Source of the DNA: Promerops cafer
Lineage: Eukaryota; Chordata; Aves; Passeriformes; Nectariniidae
NCBI GenBank assembly: GCA_013398275.1
Contig: VZSE01006609.1
Span: 257,381 to 321,380 of the forward strand
Reading direction: 5' to 3'
Length of the DNA stretch: 64,000 nucleotides
In this document: positions 52,401 to 62,988 of the stretch, in pieces
Layout: every line of letters begins with the position of its first letter
Position numbering within the stretch: position 1 is the stretch's first letter
The notes under the pieces: generated by a model
The model's input: the letters and a program-made list of their open reading frames with translations, nothing else
Database searches by the model: none
What the model was told of the DNA's origin: nothing
Program-made: the position numbers and the translations under genes

Positions 52401-55400
52401 GGAGACAAATTTACTGTCAGAGCCCTTCCTAGGACAGGAAGAGAAGCCGTGCAGTTTAACACAGCATACCCTGCAGGAGGCCACCTCCAGCTCCCCTTCC
52501 TCACACCAACACCTTGAGCAGCAACTATATCAAGTTCTGTTACCTACTGAACATGACGCAAGAAGGCAAACCCTTTCCCACCATCTGGCATGTTTTCAAC
52601 TCAAACTTTATCCAGGACTCTCTTAGGCTTTCAGAAGAAATCAAGTGAGACCTTGGCCTTTCCATTCCCTCCTGTGCTCTGTGTATTTAAGGGCATTCAA
52701 TCTCCTTGATGGAGGCTTCCCTATTCCCATCTCTTGTCTGACATTCTGGGGTCCCACAGCTACAATGCTGCCAAAGCCCCAGACCACAACACTGTGCATG
52801 GACCAGCTCTGAACCAAACACCTTCCTGCCTTCACAGCACAAATACTTTCTGTACATACAGGCAGACTACCCTATTTTTTTATTTTACTTAATAGCAAAC
52901 AGAAAAACCCTCCAAAGCACTACATAAAAGAAAGTTGTGCCTAGAGGAGCCTTGATTTAGTTCAGCACTAACAGCTGTTTCAGCTGAACTCTGACTACAT
53001 AATGCCTGGAGAGAAACCTGGAGAGTTCAGAACTGCAGTGCAAACAAGTATTCCCCTTCCTCCAACCTTTTCATTTTTTAAGCTTATGGTCAAGAATTTC
53101 TCATCAGAGCTTTCAAAGGCAAGAACAAATTGTGAAAGCTAAACAAAGATCAAGTAGCTGCTTGCTGGTAATCAAGTCTGGCTCCAGAAACTGATGACCG
53201 AAGAAATCTAGAGTAACAGTTAACCAGAACAACCATCCCCTGAGACACTCAGCTTGGATTACAGAGGTCCAAGTTCAGGTTGCCACTCTGTCAGACACCC
53301 TCTGATAAATTGCATAATCTCTGTGCTTCCATGCTAAGATAAAAAAAATGGGAAAGGACACAGCACCCAATTTCGTCAAGCTGCTAGGAACTTTCCACAT
53401 CATAGGATGAGTTTTTGTAGGAAATCTTCCCCCCAGTTAAGTCTTGCCAGCAGAAAATCTCTCAATATGTTTCCTGTGCCAATAATTGTAACATTTAAAT
53501 TACAAGTGATATGGACAATCTTCATATCACACATACATACATATGGGATAACACGGGAAGCTCTAAGATACAAGCCCCACAAACCACTGAAGTAAACACT
53601 AAAGAACAACACTGCGACAAAATCTATTGCACCTTCACCTCAGAACCTGACAGCCACGACTTCCAATTGTACCAGTGGGCCACCTCACTGTATCACAAGC
53701 CTACAAATATAAACCATTAATACGGCACACCCAAAAAGCCACATGCTCTTCAGGATCTAAATTATACAAGCATGCATCACAACAAATATTCAACAAAATG
53801 GACTACACTTATGACATATGTTAAAAATCAGAGCTCTAGTTTTTGATTCAATTTTTCTCGCACTCAGAAAATCTCCAAACTGTGAAATATCCAGGCCTGT
53901 AGGCGAGTCAGTCCGACCTGTCTGCTCTGTGCTGCTGGAAACAGGTTGTAGGCAAGAAACCAGGGGAACACTCCAGCACCCATCACACAAGTACCACTGC
54001 TCTCTCCAGTTACCAGAGCTGAGAATGTTTCCTCCTTATCCAACACCACTTAAGTAGCCAGCCCATCTAGCTCCAGCTTCTCAGCTGAACCCAGACCAGG
54101 GTTCAAGTTTATCACACTTCTAGGAAGCTGAGATAGCAGAGCTGTTATGTCTTGCCTCATCAGCCTGTGCTGTCGTTTTCACATGACACCCCCATTCACC
54201 TGCTGCCCTGCAGCCTTGGGACAGCTTCTCCAAGCCAAGATCTAAGCAGCATGTGAAGGTATTATGAACAGAATTACACACATGCTGCTCTGGTGATGTA
54301 CTTAGCCTTCTTGTCACATTTAATGGCCTTTAATCCCTTGGCCATGCACAAAGCTGAGCTTGCCAAAGACAGCACTACGCAGGAGTACAGCAAACATTAC
54401 TCTCAGCCAAAAAAAAAGCCACAGTCACTGTTTTTCTCAATATTGCAGCATAAGCCCCAACCCTTCAAGCTCACATACTCCAGTCAACTAATTATACCAG
54501 GCTCAAATTTGACACTATCTACTTACAAAGCAAGTAGATCTACTTAGTAGTATCTACTTAGTAGTATCTAGTTATTAGCTCCTTAGTAGTATCTACTTAT
54601 GTAGTAACTAGATACTACTAACATTATTTGCATAAGCTTTTCTTTTATTGAATGTAATTTTCAAGTATCATATTAGCATTTTTGTCTTTTTTAAACCCAC
54701 CACCTTGAAGACAACACAGCCAGCACCCACACAGAGAGCTGAGAGCTGGTTATTCAGCTGCAGTGAGATAGACACCTACCCTCCAAGCACCTGCTCAGCC
54801 AAGAGCTACCACTGGGTCCAGCACACACTGCCCTCTAGCAGAGAAGGATCTTGAGGTGACAGCATCACATAATTCCCCACGGAACTACATCAGCCAACAT
54901 TTCTCTTGAAACTATTCTTTATCACACCACCAACACAGGGGCACTGGCCGCCCTTTCTGCCAAGAGATGTAAAGCACACTGGATTTGATGCTGCAGAGAA
55001 AGGTGGTGTCTCCTCCATCTTGCCTACTTGGTTTTGGGGGTTTTGTTTTGTTTTTTGTTTGTTTTCTTGGGACACAATTTCAAAGTGTTTGGGGAGGACC
55101 ATTTTGCTCTGCCAGGGAACAGGAAAACTTGCCCTTGTACATACATCTGCAGTGCTCCCTCCTATCCTGACCCACCTCTTAGTACTGGCTGGGTGGTCAG
55201 GAAAGTTGTGAGGGGTGATACACATATCCTTTCAGCACTTACACATAGGTGCATACACACACACAAACATTTACCTTTACCCCGTTTTAATCAACTACTT
55301 TGTAATTCATTATCAGTAGGAGTTTCTCCTCCCTCAGTAAATATTGTGCAATGCAATTGGGCCTCTGTCTGCTCATGTTCTGTCACCTCAGGGGAAGCCA

Positions 55401-58100
55401 ACTTATATAATGCACTGTTAGACCTACACCTGCCCTAGCCCTCAAGTACTTTCTTCCACAGCCAGGAACTCCTAATCACAAGTCAGTTACTCCTATGCTT
55501 AAAAAATTCCCAAGAGCAAGATATGGAGCACAGCTCAGCACTGCATGTCTACCCATACTTTCTCAAGTAAGAAACAGTTACGACTCCAGCTTCCGGAAGA
55601 AAGAGCCACCCCCAGTGGGGAAAGAGGTCAACTTTTTATTTCAGATATACAAAGTACATTAAAAAGGGCTTCAGGCTACCATCGTGATTGTGTATCCCCA
55701 TCCGTAAGACTGCTTTAACGTAGCCTGCATGCAATCACCTATATGAATTACCTCAGGCCATTTTTACTATCTCTAATGGTCCCCCAGACAGTGAAGTACA
55801 TTCAACTTAGTGGAGGTTCTGAACCACAGCACATATTAACACCACACACCCCTCAGCTGCACATAGGAGAAACAGCTACTTGTAGCTTTGTTTTTTCTTT
55901 ACAGATAGCTCAAAGAACAATCTACAAGCTAGGGCCTCTCTCCCTTGATGTCTCTTTACTAGAGAAGAAATAACTATGTGTAAGAATGATCAGATGTCTA
56001 GGAGAATGACAGCTCCTACTGTGCAGCTAAAGCAGCACAATAGGGTCTCTTGCCCTCTCACTGGCCCATGACGTGATGGGGCACCATCAACCTTAGATGT
56101 CTTCCAGCATCACTGACAACCTGGGAAGCAGACAACATATTGACAGATGAAAGGACCGCTAACCTTGCCTTTCCCCTTTCCTCCCAAAAAAACCCACAGC
56201 TTTCAGAACACTGGTGAGTGATATAGGATGTACTTTTTCTCAGCCACTTGAAAGTCAGCAATTAAGCAAGACAAGTTTTAACCTGTTTTCAGAGATGCTG
56301 TGCAGTACCTCCAGTTTATTATCACAGATGCTGACAGTTGCATCCGCTGCCATGGAAGCCAGTTCCATGCCTGGTCTGCAGACAGTGCGATCCCAATGTC
56401 TGCAGTATTGATAAGGATATCCCTTTGGAGCTGAAACACACATACCCGGCTCAGCAATTCAGTCCCCAATACTGGATCATGTTTCACGTGAGCTCATCCA
56501 CAGGCTCAGATAACAACTGACTTGTCTGCTAACTGGCAGGCTGGGCCTGCTTCCAGCTGTGCAGCCTAAGGAAGGAGCACACAGAAAGTGCTCACACTGC
56601 TGCCAAATGCTGTCAAAAGAGAGCAATTGAATAACAAAACTGAGGCATTCAGGAACCAGGAGGAAACCAAGTGCTGGCTGCAATGCCTTGTTCAGCCTTC
56701 TCCTGTTTCCTGGGCAAACTCGGACTTCTCTCATGGCTCCAAAGTCTTAAAGCCAACTCTGACCTAATACAGTCTATCACAACTCACACACAGTATGAGT
56801 TCTATGGTTAAAGAACTAATTTCAAAACTAGGCTAAAGGAAGAAAGATGAAGCAACTTTTCAGCTGTCTTTCTACAGACAGTGAGTAAGAAGTTTGGCAA
56901 ACACTGATATTAACTCCAGAGGGTAAAAGGTCAATAGCAGCAGATTGAAAAAGACAAGCCCACCACATACTTTGACCTTGCAGTCCTACCACAGAAAAAG
57001 CACTGAGGCTGGGAAAGAAAAGTGCAGTCCAACAAACACTTAGATTTCCTCAGAGAATATTTAAGTGCACTCTAATGCTGAGATAGCTGGCCAGCAACCC
57101 TGCAAGCATCAGGGTAAAGACAAATTTCAAGATGAAAATTAACCTCATATTTAAATACAAAAATTTCAATCAACTGAGAACAGTCTCCATCTTAAGCTCT
57201 ACTTTATTTTGTTAAATTTCATATTGTTTCATACCCTTCATTTCCTCATCCCCTGATTTTTCAATGACTCGGTACAAGCCAGTAAAAGCAGCATTTTATT
57301 CTGCAGGAACTGTTTGCTAGCCAGTAGCATTGCAAAACTGTTAGATATATAAGTGTGCTGGTTTTCACTGTGGTAGAGTGAATTTTATTGAGTGGCTGGT
57401 ATGGGGCTGTGCTATGGATTTTTGCTGAACACACAGTTGATAATATAGAGATGTTTTTGTTATTGCTGAGCAGGATTTACAGAGCCAGGGGTTTTCCTGT
57501 TTTTCGTGCAGCCAGGCTGATGAGGAAGTTGGGGGTGCTCGGGAGAGTTGGGGGAGACACAGCCCAGACAGGTGACCCAAAGTGACCTTCCAGGCCATAT
57601 GGCATCATGCTCAGGATATAAAGTGGGAGGAAGAAGGAGGAAAGCAGGACATTCGGAGTGATGCTGTTTGTCTTCCCAAGTCACTGTTACCCATGGGCCT
57701 GCTCTCCTGCCAGCCCATGGCAAAGCAGGGAATTCATTCCTTGTTTTGCTTTGCTTGTGTGTGTGACTTTTGCTTTCTGTGTTAAACTGTCTTTATCTCA
57801 ACCCATGGGTTTTCAGGCTTTAACCCTTGCGATTCTCTCCCCGATCCCGCTGGGACAGTGAGTGAGTAGCTGCCTGAGGATAAGCCACGACTTTCAGTGA
57901 GCATGTAACACCCCACCTCTTCTCAGATTCTCTCGTGCACACCTCTAACTGCTTCATTTGAGAAGGCCTCAGTACTCCAATGTCACAACATTAGTCTCAT
58001 CAATGTGACTTTACCCCAAGCTCTCACCATTGGCAGTAGGAGTCTGTGGCATCTGCGGCTGCGGCTTTTTGTCACCTTTTTGTAACCGGATAGTGGCCCA
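46349..58100 (-). CDS. GPAT3: Glycerol-3-phosphate acyltransferase 3, partial (first coding exon outside window)
   Basis: The enzyme acylates sn-glycerol-3-phosphate with acyl-CoA to lysophosphatidic acid, the first step of triacylglycerol and glycerophospholipid synthesis, in the endoplasmic reticulum membrane. The join on the minus strand is 58100-58028, 52311-52041, 51563-51489, 50989-50900, 50711-50618, 50217-50102, 48980-48925, 48493-48408, 47983-47855, 47387-47308 and 46475-46349. These 1197 nt give 398 codons plus TGA, with no frame break and GT-AG at every junction. Visible parts of this partial protein are two hydrophobic segments (about residues 90-114 and 116-136), acyltransferase motif NHTSPID at 183-189, the GGLMG block near 206-210, FPEGTCINN from 256, and YPVAIKYDP near 282-290. 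GFEAIVEDEVTQRF and WNLLTRTNVNF match GPAT3 as I know it, while the paralogue GPAT4 differs at these places. The start codon and N-terminal roughly 45 residues are missing because that exon is not in the window. It ends with a tail after KMLVRNGS that seems a few residues longer than the human one. Confidence 0.95.
47308..47387 (-). CDS. GPAT3: GPAT3 coding exon 11
   Basis: This 80-nt exon lies between acceptor ACCCTTGAAG and donor GTGAGTGA. It encodes EDEDAVQFANRVRSAIARQG then GLTELP, with a split Trp codon at its end. AVQFANRVKSAIA is the expected GPAT3/GPAT4 helix near the C-terminus. Confidence 0.95.
47855..47983 (-). CDS. GPAT3: GPAT3 coding exon 10
   Basis: This 129-nt exon (43 whole codons) lies between acceptor CTTTGCAG and donor GTAATCCA. 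It encodes YDPQFGDAFWNSSKYNIVSY then LLRIMTSWAIVCNVWYLPPM and VRK. The NSSKYN and MTSWAIVC stretches are family hallmarks. VRK stands where mammals have TRE. Confidence 0.95.
48408..48493 (-). CDS. GPAT3: GPAT3 coding exon 9
   Basis: This 86-nt exon lies between acceptor TTCTGGACAG and donor GTAAGTGG. It encodes TCINNTSVMMFKKGSFEIGG then TIYPVAIK, completing the FPEGTC motif III and beginning motif IV (YPVAIKYDP). It ends on a codon boundary. Confidence 0.96.
48925..48980 (-). CDS. GPAT3: GPAT3 coding exon 8, motif III start
   Basis: This short 56-nt exon lies between acceptor GCTTCCACAG and donor GTAAGAAG. It encodes LREHVADKSKLPILIFPE. FPEG is the substrate phosphate-binding motif of the acyltransferase family, and its Gly codon is split across the junction with exon 9. 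Confidence 0.95.
50102..50217 (-). CDS. GPAT3: GPAT3 coding exon 7, motif II
   Basis: This 116-nt exon lies between acceptor GCCTTGCAG and donor GTGAGGCG. It encodes VGQVHGGLMGVIQRATVKAC then PHVWFERSEIKDRHLVTK. It is very close to the mammalian sequence; a Thr stands in ATVKAC where I recall Met in human. It ends in a split Arg codon. Confidence 0.96.
50618..50711 (-). CDS. GPAT3: GPAT3 coding exon 6, catalytic motif I
   Basis: This 94-nt exon lies between acceptor TAATTGCAG and donor GTATGAGG. It encodes ENRPQKGGICVANHTSPID then AIILTNDGCYAM. NHTSPID is the HxxxxD block that carries the catalytic His-Asp pair of glycerolipid acyltransferases. Both residues are present. Confidence 0.96.
50900..50989 (-). 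CDS. GPAT3: GPAT3 coding exon 5
   Basis: This 90-nt exon lies between acceptor TTTCTTTCAG and donor GTGAGTGA. It encodes VKNYLSEVVHLTCSRILVR then ALSGTIHYHN, the linker between the membrane segments and the first catalytic motif. It ends in a split Lys codon completed by exon 6. Confidence 0.94.
51489..51563 (-). CDS. GPAT3: GPAT3 coding exon 4
   Basis: This 75-nt exon lies between acceptor TTGTCTGTAG and donor GTAGGTAC. It encodes FSLAAIGITSMIVGTT followed by VVGQLPNG, a hydrophobic membrane segment followed by the short QLPNG turn seen in both GPAT3 and GPAT4. Phase is 2 in and 2 out (split Arg at the start, split Ser at the end). Confidence 0.93.
52041..52311 (-). CDS. GPAT3: GPAT3 coding exon 3
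   Basis: At 271 nt this is the largest coding exon in the window. It starts after TTCCCAAG with GIIERDETPMEKE and runs through FEFSHIFYFCRKGFEAIVED to RYCFLLPLR, ending at donor GTAAGC. The acidic and aromatic segment FYFCRKG and the following EDEVTQRFSSEEL are diagnostic for GPAT3. The C-terminal part is the first transmembrane segment before the catalytic region. Confidence 0.95.
54543..54620. repeat. TAGTAG-type short repeats with a perfect inverted repeat
   Basis: The 14-bp unit CTTAGTAGTATCTA occurs three times (54543-54556, 54557-54570, 54582-54595). TAGTAGTATCTAGTTA (54559-54574) is matched by its exact reverse complement at 54605-54620 across a 30-bp spacer. It lies in the large GPAT3 intron. 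Confidence 0.9.
57354..57891 (+). mobile_element. Solo LTR inside GPAT3 intron, antisense to the gene
   Basis: It starts TGTGCTGGTTTTC and continues through landmarks of a very common passerine LTR: GGCTGGTATGGGGCTGTG, GCATCATGCTCAGGATATAA (TATA-like box), TTGTCTTCCCAAG, TTCCTTGTTTTGCTTTGC, TTAAACTGTCTTTATCTCAA (R region) and CGATTCTCTCCCCGATCCC. The 3' end is shortened (about GATAAGCCACGAC), with part of U5 missing and no matching target-site duplication, so the right border is approximate. It is oriented opposite to GPAT3. Confidence 0.85.
58028..58100 (-). CDS. GPAT3: GPAT3 coding exon 2 (by homology; first one in window)
   Basis: This 73-nt exon follows a pyrimidine-rich acceptor ending TTCAACAG and ends at donor GTGAGAGC. 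It reads WATIRLQKGDKKPQPQ and so on. WATIR with a following basic stretch is the conserved GPAT3/GPAT4 segment after the N-terminal membrane region. It ends in phase 1; the split glycine codon is completed by exon 3. Confidence 0.9.
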
Positions 58101-58802
58101 CTGTTGAACAGAAAGAAAACATTAATTTCACAAATGCAGTATTCAAAGAAAAAAATCACCAAAAAAACCAACAGTTAGTCAAAGACACATTGTGATTTTC
58201 AAAGAATATCTTCGCCAGGTAACCATCATTCATGCTCCCCATATGTGTCCACAAACCCAAACCCATACACAGTTCTTATGAAGAAACTGAGAGTAATTAT
58301 TAATGATCAAAAAAACTAAACCAAAACAACACTCAGTGCTAGTCAGTACTTCCCAACTCTGGTTTCAGTCTTCAGAGAGCCAACTCAGTGCTCCACACCT
58401 GTTTCAGTTCCAGTTCAGGTACACAGCCACCAAGAGCCTGAAAGGCCTCTGTCAGCCTTGCTACTGCCACAGCAGCCACTGAGTCCATGCTGCATGGAAA
58501 GCCCAGGAGCTGAGCTAGACACAGGACACACACAGCACATGTTCACAGCACAACCCAGCACGTCTTCTTTCAGAGTAGTTTCATTATACTGAAACAAAAA
58601 CCAAAAAGTCCTAATTGGGTTAAGTGAAACTGAAGCCTGTGCACAGCTGATTTCACTAAAAACCAAAAACAGGATTTGCAGTCATGGAAAGTTTCAATTA
58701 AATTCAGACTTGACCCAAACAGGATCGCACCCAAGAATTTTCCAAGCTGAATAAACCTGACATTTCCCTTGACTCTGCAACTGCTCGTTTCTTGGCATCT
58801 TC

Positions 58803-59030
58803 ACGGAATCGTAGAATAGTTTGGGTTGGAAGAGATTTTAGAGATCACCTAGTTCCAATCCCCTGCCATGGACAGGAACACCTTCTGCAAGATCAGGTTG
58901 CTCAGAGCCCCATCCAGCTAGGTCTTGAACACCTCCAGGGACGGAGAGTCCACAGCTTCTCTGGGCAACGTGTTCTAGTTGCCTTCTCTTCTCCAGGCTG
59001 AACAACCCCAACTCTCTCAGCTCTCATTTT
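58803..59030 (-). mobile_element. CR1 LINE fragment, inverted, internally deleted
   Basis: Read on the plus strand it is a reversed CR1 tail: GGAATCGTAGAATAGTTTGG, CCATGGACAGGAACACCTTC, CAGAGCCCCATCCAGCTAGG, then directly CTTCTCTTCTCCAGGCTGAA and CAACCCCAACTCTCTCAGC. About 150 bp normally separating the last two parts is missing. The orientation is the same as GPAT3. Confidence 0.92.
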
Positions 59031-62000
59031 GAAGCTCTGAGCAGCAGAAGAACAGGCCAATTCACCAGCTTTAGGGTGAGCTACAGAGAGCCCTTCCCCT
59101 GTCCTTGGGAAGGGCTGCCAACCTACTGGGTGGCCTGACAGAATGAGATTGAAATAGGGACTAAGGTAAGCTCTGCTCTCCAGTAAGTGTCAAAGCTTCG
59201 CAGCTGCCCTGGCTCCTGCAAAAGCCTCTGGCAGAACCACATCAGAGTCAGGAGACTCTCTCATTTCCAGCCCTGATGAGGCTGGAGCTAGTTTAACCTG
59301 TTCTCAGGGCAGAAGGCTTTCTTGGCCTCCATCTGACTCAGTTCCAGAGAGCTTTTATACAGCCTTCTATCTCAGGCTTCATTTTTACTGGGTTAAGAAT
59401 TATAGTCCTTTTTTCACCCCAAAGTCTGTGATGTCAGAGTAGCCCTTCTGGCCTGAATCTTTCCTTTCCCCATATGGCAGCTTTGTTAAGGGATGGAAAG
59501 CTCAGTCAAAGAAGGCTGACTCAGTGGTTCCACATTACCCACATCAATTCCTCCTCTGCAAGACTCCTTTCTGTTTCTAAGAAGACTATTATAAGGAGTA
59601 TTTTCAAGACAGACAGGTAACCTGGTAGAAATGAGTTCATATCAAGAGATCAGGATATTAGCCTGTTCAAATCATAATAGCTTAATCAGTTTCAAAGGCA
59701 TATTTTTCTAAGAGCATACAGATGATGCTTGGCCTGCACAGAAGGACCCAGTCCCATGTTAAACCACTAATTTTCCACCTTCCCCCTCCCAACACGCTGT
59801 GGGACATATGGAGATGCAGTTCCCTGTTGAAAGGTCAGCATCCTGACTCATGGCATTATCTCCACCAAATAACCTCCCAGTATGAGCCAGTACTGCTTAC
59901 TGTATCAGGTTTTGCTGAATCACAACCTACCCTGCCAATATGGTCACTCATTTTCTCAGTTCTGCTGCTGCTAAGGCAATAGCTCTTCCAGGAATTAATT
60001 TTAACTGTAGGAATAACTCAGTTTTTTCTGTAGTACTCAAGTACTTTTAGTAACTTTCTGGCTACACATCATTCTTAGCAATACTGTGACTATAAAAGTT
60101 CTGGGAAATAGCAAACCAAAACAACGTTCAAGGAAGAACCTATTCACCGCACTGTGATTTTACATTTTGTCTATGGAATGAATTTGGGGGTGCAGAGGGA
60201 CCAGCAAATACATTTATGCAATCATTTCTGACCAGATTTGAACCACTGCATTCAACAAATTACTCTCTCCAAAAACAGCTAAGTCACTTATCACACAGAA
60301 GAACAAGAGCATATTTAGCTAATGGTCTCAGCCATACACACCAGCAGAAAAAATAAGTTTTCATCTTTCAAATCCTCTCAAAGGGATAATCAAAACCTGG
60401 AAGAAAACTTTGGAGCTCAGAAAGAGAATGCAACACTCCCTTCAGAAAGCTCTTGCTACAGAAATCCTGAAATTATGGGTTCATGCTAGACTGTGTCAAA
60501 GCCTGAGCCTCAGCACAAATCATGAGGACACAGGTTATTGAGATGGGCCTTTCTAAGGCCCAAAAGCTTGCAACACCCCCCGGTACTGCAGTATCTTTTG
60601 ACATTTTGCTATGCAAAGGAGGCAGTGCAATCTTCCCAAAGCAGAGAAATTGCAGGGTCATGTAACTCAAGTCAGTTTCTACTGCTCAGATGCATTTACC
60701 AACCCTATTCAGAAAAGCACATTCCTTCTTCCTAAGTGGTCTGACCTTTGCTCCTCAGGTCCCTCTAACTCCAGAAAGGTGCAGCAGCCCACCTGGGGGA
60801 TGGGGGAACAGTGGCAAAGAGAAAGCCTGGAGAGGACAGTTCCCTTTGCACTCTACCCATGCCTTCCCAGGAGATGGGAGCACTGCCACGAGCCTGACAC
60901 CAGTGTGGCATCGTGTACAAAGGTTGCACAGAGCATTCCAGGGTACTGCTGACTTGTGCTCCACAAGTTAGTGGCTGAGGCAGTTTTAAATTCCATTCCA
61001 GGTCTCTCAGGGGATTTAAACACACTTAATAAAATAGGCAATGATTAGACCAGCTCTCCCTCTTGGTCAGGAGCATTTGGGCATTCCTAAGGACCCACAT
61101 CTACCAGATGACACAGCAAACAAGTTTTAAATCCTCTGTCAGCTTTCTTCTTACTTCAACCTATCATATTTCCAAAAGTATGCACTGTGCATGTTCCAAC
61201 AACAAAGGAGCAAGAAACAAGAAATTTTTACTTAACATCTAATTCTTTCACGTATTCTCAGGCACCTGAATTAAAGGCACTACCATCAAAGCCAGAATCT
61301 AAACTTTGATCAAGTGAAAAGCTTGTTTATATCCAGGCTGGGAAACAAAAGAGACACCACCCGCAGTAATGTGAGTAATTCCCCTTCCTTCCTGCTAGTC
61401 AGGGATATGTGCCATCCATCGCTGCTTCAGCTGGTTCCTATGCTGAAGGACAACATTATGCTACAAAGAGCTATCACAATGTGAGATGACCCATCCCAGA
61501 GAGGGGAAAACAACATATTTGAGTATTAGAGATCAAAGCATGAAACAATAATAAGCCATAGCCTCCCTTCTACTCAGGAAATGAGCAAAAAGCAGACTGG
61601 CAAGTCTTTTGGATCTCCCAGTAACACTGACACAAATGTAAGTGGCTTCTCCCAGCTGATGCTGAGCTGGAAGTCCCAAAGACCTTGGTGCAGACCTGTG
61701 TTTTAGTAGGGATTCTTGAAGCAGCTTTGGGGAAAAAGTATAAAACACCAGGCTCCTGAACAGAATAAAAATAGTGCTACAGTGAGGCTACCCACTGGAT
61801 TGAAAATGTAATGTTAGAAAACAGCATGATCCCAGAAGTACAAACATCACCACAAGTCTGATTTTGAAACTTTAGTATCCTAACTGCTGACAAGAAAGTA
61901 GCTTGGACGCTTTAATTACACAATGCAGAATCTGAAGATACCACACTTTACTAGGCAAGGAAAACATCAGCTTTCCCCTAAAAAGTTCTCCCTCTTTATC

Positions 62001-62919
62001 CTCCTAGAAAAGGCCTCTAATTTATCAGCACCTTAAAAAAAAATCCAAAGTGGCCAAAAGATCAAATTCACTTATGCATTACTAAGCAACTGCCACACAT
62101 AGAGGACCTATGCAGTACTTGAGAAAGATAGCTGTGTATTTGGCAACTGTCTTATCTAGAGTTAGGAAGGGCTTTTGAAATATCTTGTAAATGTGTGACT
62201 TTTGCCTCTGAGGTCTGACTATCTCCAAAGCCAAGCCTGACATGTCATTTTATGGAACCCCTTCTAGACATTCCTTGCTGGGATCAAAAGACAAATCATT
62301 AGGAATACCTGAGTGTTTCCCTGTTCCCCTAAGTATGGGGCTTAGCCTTTCACCTCATTTATCACCTTTACATCACCTCTGACTTAACAATGTTTGATGA
62401 TTTTTCAGAAGGGAGAGATGACTGAAATCTGCAATCACCTGGAGACAGACCACTGGTGTTCCTCTTTTAAAAACACCACTGGATCAGAGCCAAAAGTTTA
62501 TGTGCTAGTTTAGGTGAGCACTCCTCTTTGGAATCTCTCCAAACCTCAATAACAACAGAAAGATTGCAGAGCACATCCCAACAATGCCACCTTGTTTAAC
62601 ACAGCAAAATCTGCATGCCAGTTATTGGGTTGTTTTGTGTGCGGCAAGAACACCAACACCACTAAGAGGAGCAATCATTTCCGAGTCAGGGCAAAACGTC
62701 CTCTCTCATCTCCAGTGCCCTTCTCATTCTGATGGGACACCCCCGGCACTCCAAGGAGCTTCCCAAATTCTTCTGCACACAGGAGATGCATAGCAAGTCC
62801 TTCCTGGTGGACAGGCATCCAATGAGCAATTAAGAGTCCAGCTTTACAGGATAACACCAATGGCATCAGCAAAAGGAATGCCAAGCAGCTTCTTTTAGAG
62901 CAGCTTCACAAACTCTTAC

Positions 62920-62988
62920 CTTCAAGGCAAGCTTGGAATACAGCTGATATTTTTTTAACAGCCTTTTCTTATTAACAGTGTTCACATG
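62920..62988 (-). other. Exon-like segment of unknown status
   Basis: On the minus strand a good acceptor (CTCAATTTTACAG) and a consensus donor (GTAAGAG) enclose 69 nt that are open in the frame entering GPAT3 coding exon 2. That frame reads HVNTVNKKRLLKKYQLYSKL then ALK. The end (LYSKLALK) loosely resembles the family segment before WATIR (IYMKILVK-TLE), but the rest has no membrane character. It could be a 5' non-coding or alternative exon of GPAT3 or a chance match. Confidence 0.2.

Larger units (their letters stand above)
52312..58027 (-). other. GPAT3 intron between coding exons 2 and 3
   Basis: This 5.7-kb intron has donor GTGAGAGC and acceptor TTCCCAAG. It contains a solo LTR (57354-57891), a GTTTT-rich tract around 55036-55065 and a TAGTAG-type repeat with an inverted repeat (54543-54620). 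Otherwise I see only unique, moderately AT-rich sequence with chance ORFs. Confidence 0.85.

Noticed and set aside
57365..57861. Several overlapping ORFs on both strands
   Set aside because: They lie within the solo LTR in the GPAT3 intron; LTRs of this kind do not encode protein.
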